From positions 1,240,001 to 1,304,000 of the forward strand of contig NZ_LT607410.1 in assembly GCF_900091515.1 (NCBI RefSeq): DNA of 64,000 nucleotides, written 5' to 3'. The notes under the pieces were generated by a model that made no database searches, was not told where the DNA came from, and saw only the letters and a list, made by a program, of their open reading frames with translations. Of the stretch, positions 26,690 through 33,767 are shown one piece after another; the stretch's first letter is position 1; each line of letters opens with the position of its first letter. A program made the position numbers and the translations under genes. The stretch comes from Micromonospora purpureochromogenes (GTDB lineage: Bacteria > Actinomycetota > Actinomycetes > Mycobacteriales > Micromonosporaceae).

Positions 26690-28327
26690 TCAATCCTCGG
26701 CGATCCGTCCGGCGTCCACCCGCAGCCGCCGGTTGACGCTCACCGCGTCCAGCATCCGCCGGTCATGGGTGATTAGCAGCAGCGTCCCCGGGTAGCCCGC
26801 CAGCGCCGACTCCAGCTGCTCGATCGCCGGCAGGTCCAGGTGGTTGGTCGGCTCGTCGAGCACCAGCAGGTTGACCCCGCGCCCCTGCAACAGCGCCAGC
26901 GCCGCCCGGGTCCGTTCGCCGGGGGAGAGGGTCGCCGCCGGCCGCAGCACGTGCTCCGCGCGCAGGCCGAACTTGGCCAGCAGCGTCCGCACGTCCGCCG
27001 GGGCCAGCTCGGGTACGGCCGCGCCGAACGCGTCCACCAGGGGTTGGTCGCCGAGGAAGAGCCCCCGGGCCTGGTCGACCTCGCCGACCACCACGCCCGG
27101 GCCGAGCGCGGCGTGCCCGGCGTCCAGCGGCAGCCGGCCCAGCAGCGCGGCGAGCAGGGTGCTCTTGCCGGAGCCGTTCGCCCCGGTGATCGCCATCCGG
27201 TCCGCCCAGTCGATCTGGAGGTCCACCGGTCCGAGGGTGAAGCCGCCCCGGCGGACGACGGCGCCGCGCAGCGAGGCCACCACCGCGCCGGCGCGGGGGG
27301 CGGCGGCGATCTCCATCCGCAGCTCCCACTCCCGCCGCGGCTCCTCGACCGCGTCCAGCCGCTCGATGAGCCGCTCGGTCTGCTTCGCCTTCGCCGCCTG
27401 CTTCTCGGTCGCCTCGGCCCGGAACTTGCGGCCGATCTTGTCGTTGTCGGTGGCCTTGCGCCGGGCGTTCTTCACGCCCTTCTCCATCCAGGCGCGCTGG
27501 GTGCGGGCCCGGGCCTCCAGCCCCGCGCGGGTGTCGGCGTACTCCTCGTAGTCGGCGCGGGCGTGCCGGCGGGCCACCTCGCGCTCCTCCAGGTACGCCG
27601 CGTACCCGCCGCCGTAGTGCCGGACCTGCTGCTGGATGAGATCCAGCTCCAGCACCCGGGTCACCGTCCGGGTCAGGAACTCGCGGTCGTGGCTTACCAG
27701 CACCGTGCCGGCGCGCAACCCGGTGACGAACCGCTCCAGCCGTTCCAGACCGGCCAGGTCCAGGTCGTTGGTGGGCTCGTCGAGCAGGAAGACGTCGTAC
27801 CGGCTGAGCAGCAGCGACGCCAGCCCGGCCCGGGCCGCCTGGCCGCCGGAGAGGGCGGTCATCGGGTGGTCCAGGTCGACGGTCAGCCCCAGCTCCGCGG
27901 CGACCTGCTCCGCGCGCTCCTCCAGGTCCGCGCCGCCGAGACCGAGCCAGCGCTCCAGCGCGTCCGCGTACGCGTCGTCCGCGCCGGGCCCGCCCGCGGT
28001 CAGCGCCTCGGTGGCCGCGTCCAGCGCGGCCTGCGCCGCGGTGACCCCGGTGCGCCGGGCCAGGAAGTCGCGGACGGCCTCGCCCGGCCGGCGCTCGGGC
28101 TCCTGCGGCAGGTAGCCGACGGTGGCGGTGGGCGGGTTCAGCGACACGCTGCCCAGCTCCACCGGCAGCAGCCCGGCCAGGGTGCGCAGCAGGGTGGACT
28201 TGCCGGCCCCGTTGACCCCGACCAGCCCGACCACGTCGCCGGGGGCGACCACCAGCTCCAGGTCGGAGAAGAGCAGCCGGTCACCGTGCCCGGCGGCGAG
28301 GTCCTTGACGATCAGCGTGGCGCTCAT
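26690..28327 (-). CDS. ABC-F family ATPase
   Basis: This 545-residue soluble protein has two ATPase cassettes and no membrane part, the ABC-F plan. First cassette: Walker A GLVGVNGAGKSTLLRTL, signature ALSGGQAARAG, Walker B VFLLDEPTNDLD. Second: TGANGSGKSTLLAALL, LSPGERTRAALALLQGRG, VLDEPTNHLDL. A charged linker (ARTQRAWMEKGVKNARRKAT) lies between them, as in ribosome-acting members. ABC-F proteins adjust translation or protect ribosomes from antibiotics; which role applies cannot be read here. No Shine-Dalgarno is seen before the ATG, which lies 88 bp from the divergent kinase gene. The frame extends to 28642, but that part is not convincing. Confidence 0.9.
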   Translation of the reverse strand: MSATLIVKDLAAGHGDRLLFSDLELVVAPGDVVGLVGVNGAGKSTLLRTLAGLLPVELGSVSLNPPTATVGYLPQEPERRPGEAVRDFLARRTGVTAAQAALDAATEALTAGGPGADDAYADALERWLGLGGADLEERAEQVAAELGLTVDLDHPMTALSGGQAARAGLASLLLSRYDVFLLDEPTNDLDLAGLERLERFVTGLRAGTVLVSHDREFLTRTVTRVLELDLIQQQVRHYGGGYAAYLEEREVARRHARADYEEYADTRAGLEARARTQRAWMEKGVKNARRKATDNDKIGRKFRAEATEKQAAKAKQTERLIERLDAVEEPRREWELRMEIAAAPRAGAVVASLRGAVVRRGGFTLGPVDLQIDWADRMAITGANGSGKSTLLAALLGRLPLDAGHAALGPGVVVGEVDQARGLFLGDQPLVDAFGAAVPELAPADVRTLLAKFGLRAEHVLRPAATLSPGERTRAALALLQGRGVNLLVLDEPTNHLDLPAIEQLESALAGYPGTLLLITHDRRMLDAVSVNRRLRVDAGRIAED

Positions 28328-28415
28328 GAGGAGCCGAGCGTACCGTCGCCGCCGCGCGCGCCGGATCGGGCGACCCGCGGTACGCGGGCCCGGGACGCGA
28401 GGCAGACTCACTCCC

Positions 28416-29186
28416 GTGGTGACCACACTGGCGATCGACTGCGGCGGTGGCGGGATCAAGGCGAGCGTGCTGGATGCCGCCGGCACGATGCGCGCCCGGC
28501 CGCTGCGGGTGCCCACGCCGTACCCCCTGCCGCCGGCGCTCTTCGTCAAGACGCTGGTGGAACTCGGCGCCCGGCTGCCGACGGCGGACCGGGTGACCGT
28601 CGGGATGCCCGGCATGATCCGGCACGGCGTGGTGGTGGCCACCCCGCACTACGTGACCAGGTCCGGGCCACGCAGCCGGGTCGACCCGGACCTGGTCGCC
28701 GAGTGGTCCGGGTACGACGTCCGCAGCGCGCTCGGCGACGCCTTCGGGGTGCCGGCGCTGGTGCTCAACGACGCCGAGGTGCACGGGGCCGGGGTGGTCG
28801 CCGGGACCGGCTGCGAACTGGTGCTGACCCTCGGCACCGGGCTGGGCAGCGCGCTCTTCGACGGCGGGCGGCTCGCCCCGCACCTGGAGCTGTCGCACGC
28901 GCCGGTCCGCTGGGGCACCACCTACGACACGTACGTGGGGGAGCCGGAGCGGCGCCGGCTCGGCGACGCGTTCTGGTCCCGCCGGATCCGGCAGGTGGTG
29001 GAGGGGCTGCGCCCGGTGTTCCGCTGGGACCGGCTCTACCTGGGCGGGGGCAACTCCCGGCTGATCCGGCCGGAGCAGCTGGCCAGAATGGGCGAGGATG
29101 TCGTGGTCGTCCCGAACACGGCCGGGATCGTGGGCGGTGTCCGGGCCTGGGAGCTGATCGACGGCCGGTACGACCCGGCCCCCTGA
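28416..29186 (+). CDS. ROK-family sugar kinase (polyphosphate-glucokinase-like)
   Basis: This 256-residue protein matches the actinobacterial polyphosphate/ATP glucokinase group of the ROK family. The phosphate loop LAIDCGGGGIKASVLD opens the protein, the catalytic-base region is ALVLNDAEVHGAGVVAG, and the second phosphate loop is LVLTLGTGLGSALFDGG. The ROK zinc site is not obvious. It would phosphorylate glucose or a related sugar in the cytoplasm. Start is GTG 28416 or 28419. It is divergent from the ABC-F gene. Confidence 0.85.
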   Translation: MVTTLAIDCGGGGIKASVLDAAGTMRARPLRVPTPYPLPPALFVKTLVELGARLPTADRVTVGMPGMIRHGVVVATPHYVTRSGPRSRVDPDLVAEWSGYDVRSALGDAFGVPALVLNDAEVHGAGVVAGTGCELVLTLGTGLGSALFDGGRLAPHLELSHAPVRWGTTYDTYVGEPERRRLGDAFWSRRIRQVVEGLRPVFRWDRLYLGGGNSRLIRPEQLARMGEDVVVVPNTAGIVGGVRAWELIDGRYDPAP

Positions 29187-29272
29187 GCGCTGTTTCCAGG
29201 AACACTCGCGGTGCGGCCGGTGTTGTGCCAGCGTCGGACGAGAGGCGGCTCGACAGGAGGAGGTGGGTCGGG

Positions 29273-29641
29273 ATGGATCTTCTGGCGGAGTACCGGCGGG
29301 CGACCATGTTCTTCGAAGCGGGTGACCCGACCGGAGCGGCCCGGCTGCTGGAGCCGATCGTGGAGGCCGAGCCCGGCAACTCCTCGGTACGCCAGCTGCT
29401 GGCCCGCGCGTACTTCCAGTCGGCCCAGCTCAACCGGGCCGAGGAGCAGCTGCGCGAGCTGGTCGAGCGGGACCCGAGCGACCACTACGCGCACCACGTG
29501 CTGGGTCGCACCCTGGAGCGGCTGAACCGGCACGCGGACGCGCTGCGGCACCTGCGGATCGCCGCGGCGATGCATTCGACCAACGACGACTACACGACCG
29601 CGCTGCGCCGGGTGGAGACCCGGGTCGGGCTCGGTCGCTGA
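29273..29641 (+). CDS. Tetratricopeptide-repeat protein
   Basis: This 122-residue soluble protein is almost entirely TPR helices: AGDPTGAARLLEPIVEAEP, then ARAYFQSAQLNRAEEQLREL, then HVLGRTLERLNRHADALRHL. Such repeats mediate protein contacts; the partner is unknown. AGGAGGAGGT lies about nine bases before the ATG. The frame extends far upstream through the ABC-F antisense and that part is not real. A clear terminator follows. Confidence 0.85.
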   Translation: MDLLAEYRRATMFFEAGDPTGAARLLEPIVEAEPGNSSVRQLLARAYFQSAQLNRAEEQLRELVERDPSDHYAHHVLGRTLERLNRHADALRHLRIAAAMHSTNDDYTTALRRVETRVGLGR

Positions 29642-29651
29642 CGCACGATCC

Positions 29652-29679
29652 TCGGGGCGGCCCTGCGGGGCCGCCCCGA
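29652..29679 (+). terminator. GC-rich terminator hairpin after TPR gene
   Basis: Arms 29652-29663 and 29668-29679 pair perfectly over 12 bases with a TGCG loop, eleven bases after the TPR stop. No U-tract follows, as is common in high-GC actinobacteria. Confidence 0.75.
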
Positions 29680-29752
29680 CGCGTGTCCGCAGGCCGGCCG
29701 CGGGCCCGCCTACGATTGGGCGCATGGGAGCTGACCTGGCGGTGGGCGGGGC

Positions 29753-30007
29753 ATGAAGCTGAAGCTGGACCTGCACGAGATCTTCAACAAGGGGCACGAC
29801 ATCGACCGGGCGCTGCGCGGGATCATGGACGAGGCGGTGGCGAAGAAGGCCACCCTCGTCGAAATCATCCCCGGTAAGGGCTCCGGGCAGCTCAAGAAGC
29901 GGGTGCTGCGGTTCCTCGACCAGAAGGACGTCAAGCAGCTCTACCACCGGGTCGAGAAGGACTCGAAGAACTTCGGCCGGCTCTTCGTGCACTTCCGCTG
30001 GAAGTAG
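29753..30007 (+). CDS. Small Smr (MutS-related) domain protein
   Basis: This 84-residue protein is a bare Smr domain: LKLDLHEI, then DEAVAKKATLVEIIPGKGSG with the family's G-K-G-S-G loop, and QLKKRVLRFLDQ. Stand-alone Smr proteins can nick or bind nucleic acids, and some act on stalled ribosomes or DNA junctions, but the activity of this short form is unproven. A rho-independent terminator with a T-run begins two bases after its stop. Confidence 0.85.
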   Translation: MKLKLDLHEIFNKGHDIDRALRGIMDEAVAKKATLVEIIPGKGSGQLKKRVLRFLDQKDVKQLYHRVEKDSKNFGRLFVHFRWK

Positions 30008-30008
30008 G

Positions 30009-30040
30009 AGCCCCGGCTGTGCCTCTCACCGGGGCTTTTC
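30009..30040 (+). terminator. Rho-independent terminator after the Smr gene
   Basis: Stem AGCCCCGG (30009-30016) pairs with CCGGGGCT (30029-30036), and TTTTC follows. It overlaps the last codons of the convergent ltrA gene, whose stop is at 30026. Confidence 0.8.
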
Positions 30041-31357
30041 GTCCGGGGATCCCTGGTGCCAGCGCGCCCGCCAGTCGGCCTCGTGCTTCTCGTAGGTGGT
30101 CTTCTCCTCGAAGACCGCCTCGTGCAGGGCTCGGCGGGCGTCCGCCATGACCACCACCTCGGTCGCCACCAACGCGACGCAGATGGCCGTCAGCAGGCTG
30201 AGCGCCGCCATTGCGGGGAGGTGTGTGGCGAGGGGGACGGCGGCCGCGAGTACGAGCACCGTGCCGACGCGGGTCCAGGAGAGCGTGCCGAGGGCGCGCA
30301 GTTGGAACAGCATCCCGCCGCAGAGGTAGCAGATCACCCCGCCGAACAGCAGCGGCACGCCCGGGCCGTGGGTCGGCTCGGCGAGGTTGATCGAGAGGTC
30401 GGCGATCTGCCGCACGATCGTCTCTGCTCCGAGGGCGAACACGATGATCCCAGCGATCATGACGAGCTGTGAGTACGCGTAGGCGTCCCGCGCCAGTGAG
30501 ACCCGGAGGCGGCCCTGCGCCGCGTGCTGCGCGATGCGGGCGGCCGGAGCGATCATGTCGAAGTGCGTCCACCACAGGGCGGCGGTGAAGAAGATGCCGA
30601 GCACCGCGGCGGTGACGCCCCGCCAGGTGACCGGCTCACCGAGCAGGTTGCCGCCGACGCCGACGGAGATGATCGACTCACCCAGGGCGATGATGAGGAT
30701 GAGGTCGTACCGTTCGGTCCAGTGCTCGGCGGAGGTCAGCACCCAGCCCCAGGTGTTGGCGACCAGGCCGGCGCCGTACTGCAACAGGACGACGGCGATC
30801 CAGAGCCCGTCGCGCACCAGGTCGGCCCGCCCCCGGTCGTCGATCTGCGGCGGGATCAGCGCGGCACCCAGCAACAGGAGGGTGCTCAGCACCAGTTCGG
30901 GGGAGTACTTCAGCAACAGGCGACGCTCGCCGGGTCTCTCCCCGGCGACGTGCCAGTACAGCAGCAGGTGCACGGCGCGGAGCACCAGATAGCTCACCGC
31001 GACCACCACCGGCCCGATAGCCCACTGCACCGGGTCACCAAACGCCTGCGGCAGGGACAGCGCGAAGCAGAACAGCGCGGCCATCCCGACGACCATCAGC
31101 GCCGGGACGAACCCCACGCCGAGCCGGACCCGGGTCGCGACCACCGTGTGCACGACCCAGCACCACCAGAGCACGGCGAGGACCAGCATGCCGTGCAGCA
31201 GGCTGTGGCCGGTGATGTTCACCGCGGTGGCCCGGGTGATGATGAAGAACGAGAAGACGAAGACCAGGTCGAAGAAGACCTCGAACCGGTCCACGCGGGT
31301 CCCAGGGGCCACCGCGACGGCGGGTCCCATCCGCTCCCACCACCGGTTGCCACCCAC
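30026..31357 (-). CDS. ltrA: Low-temperature-requirement-A (LtrA) family membrane protein
   Basis: This 443-residue integral membrane protein has the LtrA signature near its start (VDRFEVFFDLVFVFSFFIIT), the conserved HWTERYDLILIIALGESII segment near residue 220, and about ten to twelve helices throughout. LtrA was linked to growth at low temperature in Listeria; its biochemical role is unknown. It converges on the Smr gene and shares a terminator with it. No partner gene is evident. Confidence 0.92.
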   Translation of the reverse strand: MGGNRWWERMGPAVAVAPGTRVDRFEVFFDLVFVFSFFIITRATAVNITGHSLLHGMLVLAVLWWCWVVHTVVATRVRLGVGFVPALMVVGMAALFCFALSLPQAFGDPVQWAIGPVVVAVSYLVLRAVHLLLYWHVAGERPGERRLLLKYSPELVLSTLLLLGAALIPPQIDDRGRADLVRDGLWIAVVLLQYGAGLVANTWGWVLTSAEHWTERYDLILIIALGESIISVGVGGNLLGEPVTWRGVTAAVLGIFFTAALWWTHFDMIAPAARIAQHAAQGRLRVSLARDAYAYSQLVMIAGIIVFALGAETIVRQIADLSINLAEPTHGPGVPLLFGGVICYLCGGMLFQLRALGTLSWTRVGTVLVLAAAVPLATHLPAMAALSLLTAICVALVATEVVVMADARRALHEAVFEEKTTYEKHEADWRARWHQGSPDEKPR

Positions 31358-31641
31358 TGAGCGAGTTTTGCAGCGCGCGTGCCCTGTCCGGGCGTGATTC
31401 GCGTCAGCCCCGAGGCGGATACGGCGTGAGCCAGACAGTCGGCGGCCGAGCCTCAGCTCGGCGGCGGCGTAGCGGTTTCACGCGTCTGCTCGCGCCACTG
31501 GCCCCCGTCGGACTGGACGAGAACACCACGCCGAACGTCCTCGGCCGCCGTCTCGCCGACGGCTGGACCCTTCGTCCCGAATGCGTTTGTCCAGGTGAGC
31601 TGGCACTTGGTCCCACGGTGCGGGTGATGGAAGATAGGTGA

Positions 31642-32448
31642 ATGCGCGTGCGGAACCGCAACAACGTGAGGTTGGTCGGTCGAGAGGACGGTCCCACCGT
31701 CGTGCTCGCGCACGGCTTCGGCTGCGACCAGCACATGTGGCGCCACGTGACTGCGGAAATCGGACAATGGGCCCGGGTGGTGCTGTTCGATCACGTCGGA
31801 TCGGGCAAGGCCGATCCGGCGGCCTGGGACGCCGACCGGTACGCCTCCCTGGACGGCTACGCCGATGATGTGCTGAGCATCTGCCAGGACCTGGACCTTC
31901 AGCAGCCGATCTTCGTCGGACACTCGGTCAGTTCGAGCATCGGCGTGCTCGCGGCAAACCGCGAACCGGACCGCTTCTCCGCACTCGTGCTGGTCACCCC
32001 GTCGCCGTGCTACATCGATGACGCGAACTACCGAGGCGGTTTCACCCGCGACGACATCGACGAGTTGCTCGAGTCGCTCGACAGCAACTACCTCGGCTGG
32101 TCGTCGAGCATGGCCCCCCTGATCATGGGCAATCCGGAGCGGCCGGAGTTGGGTGCAGAGCTGACGGCGAGTTTCTGCCGGACGGACCCAGCCATGGCCC
32201 AGGTGTTCGCCCGCGCCACGTTCCTGTCCGACAACCGTGCCGACCTCGCCGCCGTGAAGGTTCCCACCCTGATCCTGCAATGCGCCCAGGACGCCATCGC
32301 GCCGCCTGAGGTCGGCGCGTTCGTGCACGCGCAGATTGCCGGAAGTCGGCTGGTCACCCTGGACGCGACCGGGCACTGCCCCCAGTTGAGCGCGCCGGAG
32401 GCCACGGCTGCAGAGATCACGTCGTTCGTCAGGGCCGCTTACCGGTGA
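31642..32448 (+). CDS. rsbQ: RsbQ-like alpha/beta hydrolase
   Basis: This 268-residue hydrolase has the RsbQ-type opening (RNNVRLVGREDGPTVVLAHG, then FGCDQHMWRHV) and a full catalytic triad: Ser95 in VGHSVSSSIG, Asp217 in CAQDAIAPP, His245 in ATGHCPQLSAP. In Bacillus RsbQ is needed for the PAS phosphatase RsbP to sense energy stress, probably by making or carrying a small signal. The next gene, an RsbP-like phosphatase, starts inside its stop (GTGA at 32445), which supports that role. GGAAG lies eight bases before the ATG. Third codon positions hold more A and T than in neighbouring genes, suggesting a different origin. Confidence 0.88.
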   Translation: MRVRNRNNVRLVGREDGPTVVLAHGFGCDQHMWRHVTAEIGQWARVVLFDHVGSGKADPAAWDADRYASLDGYADDVLSICQDLDLQQPIFVGHSVSSSIGVLAANREPDRFSALVLVTPSPCYIDDANYRGGFTRDDIDELLESLDSNYLGWSSSMAPLIMGNPERPELGAELTASFCRTDPAMAQVFARATFLSDNRADLAAVKVPTLILQCAQDAIAPPEVGAFVHAQIAGSRLVTLDATGHCPQLSAPEATAAEITSFVRAAYR

Positions 32449-33719
32449 CCGCCGCTGCCGGGCGTGATCCTTACGGCCAGGGTCCAGGCGATGACGGGAG
32501 CGCCCGGCCGAGCGAGGCGAGGTTCCCTTCGTTGCTTGAAGACAACCTCGAAGACCTGTACGAAAATGCGCCCTGCGGGAATCTGTCCACCCTCCTGGAC
32601 GGCACCATTGCGAAGATCAACAGCACCCTGCTGGCATGGCTCGGCTACACCCGCGAGGAACTCGTCGGCCGGCGCCGCTTCAGCGACCTGCTCACCGGCG
32701 GGGGCCGCATCTATCACGAAACCCACTTCGCACCCATGCTGGCCATGCAGGGCGAGATCCGCGGTATCGCCCTGGACCTTCGCGCCAAGGACGGCTCCCG
32801 CATGCCGGTCCTCGTCACCTCCGTCGTCAAGGGCGGCAGCGAAGGTCAACCTCAACTCATCCGCACGGCCATTTTCGATGCCAGAGAACGCCGCAGTTAT
32901 GAACGAGAGCTCCTCGACGCCCGCAGGGCCGCGGAGCGCGAGGACGAACGGCTACGGCAACTCGTCGGCAAACTGCAACGAAGCCTGCTCCCCGCCGTGC
33001 TGCAAACGCCACCCGGACTGGAGAGCGCCGCGTACTACCGGATGGCCTCCACCGACGAAGTCGGCGGCGACTTCTACGACCTGTTCCCCCTCGACGACGG
33101 CCGCTGGGGATTCTTTCTCGGCGATGTCAGCGGCAAAGGCGTCGAAGCGGCAGCCGTCACCGCCCTGGCCCGCTACACGTTGCGCGCCGCAACCGTCTAC
33201 ACCGCCGACCCTGCCGCCGCGCTGCACAACCTCAACACCGTGCTCTGGCAGGAATACCGCGAGGACGCGCGCTACTGCACGGTCGTCTGCGGCATCCTCA
33301 CCCCCACCCCGGCCGTCGGCGGGTTCACCGCGCTCATCGCCAGCGGTGGACACCCCGAACCGCTGCTGCTGAGCGCTGACGGCTCCGCCAACTACCAATG
33401 CACGAAGGGCCGCATCGTGGGGGCCTTCCCGAACTCCCGATACACCAACACCACCGTCGTAGCGAACCCCGGCGACACGTTGCTCCTCTACAGCGACGGA
33501 CTCACCGAGGCCCGTACCGCCAACAGCGAGACCCCCGACGGCCGTTACGGAACCGCAGCCCTCGCCCGATTCGCCGCCGCGCTCGTCCCCACCAACGCCG
33601 CCACCGTCGTCGCCGCCGTCACCGATCTGCTCGGCACCTTCGGCGCCGGGCTCACCGACGACACCGCCGTCATGGCCATCAGCGCTCCACCCTCGGCGCG
33701 CTCCCTGAATCGTTCGTGA
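32445..33719 (+). CDS. rsbP: RsbP-like PAS-PP2C serine phosphatase
   Basis: This 424-residue protein has a PAS domain (about 30-140, YENAPCGNLSTLLDGTIAKI and a LGYTREELVGRR helix), a charged coiled coil (about 145-180) and a PP2C/SpoIIE phosphatase domain with its metal motifs: EVGGDFYDLF, FLGDVSGKGVEAA and GLTDDTAVMAI. It would dephosphorylate an anti-sigma antagonist (RsbV-like) once the PAS domain binds a signal produced by the coupled RsbQ-like hydrolase. No sigma factor, anti-sigma factor or RsbV gene is near, so the target lies elsewhere. The last codons lie within a sequence resembling the end of the 48.8-kb repeat element. Confidence 0.87.
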   Translation: MTAAAGRDPYGQGPGDDGSARPSEARFPSLLEDNLEDLYENAPCGNLSTLLDGTIAKINSTLLAWLGYTREELVGRRRFSDLLTGGGRIYHETHFAPMLAMQGEIRGIALDLRAKDGSRMPVLVTSVVKGGSEGQPQLIRTAIFDARERRSYERELLDARRAAEREDERLRQLVGKLQRSLLPAVLQTPPGLESAAYYRMASTDEVGGDFYDLFPLDDGRWGFFLGDVSGKGVEAAAVTALARYTLRAATVYTADPAAALHNLNTVLWQEYREDARYCTVVCGILTPTPAVGGFTALIASGGHPEPLLLSADGSANYQCTKGRIVGAFPNSRYTNTTVVANPGDTLLLYSDGLTEARTANSETPDGRYGTAALARFAAALVPTNAATVVAAVTDLLGTFGAGLTDDTAVMAISAPPSARSLNRS

Positions 33720-33728
33720 CATCAGCTC
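33705..33728. repeat. Sequence resembling the 48.8-kb inverted-repeat end
   Basis: Twenty of 24 bases match 48975-48998, the right end of the possible mini-transposon. Both contain CTGA-TCGTT and GACATCAGCTC. Here the sequence supplies the final codons and stop of the rsbP-like gene. One end alone could be a relic or chance. Confidence 0.4.
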
Positions 33729-33767
33729 CACAGGGCCCGACCGGCACACCGGCCTCCGCCGGTCCGG

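Noticed and set aside
26690..28327. ABC-F gene as antibiotic resistance determinant
   Set aside because: No antibiotic genes are near and resistance types cannot be told apart by eye.
31358..31641. Hidden gene in the leader of the rsbQ-like gene
   Set aside because: The short frames have no Shine-Dalgarno-supported start or recognisable motif.
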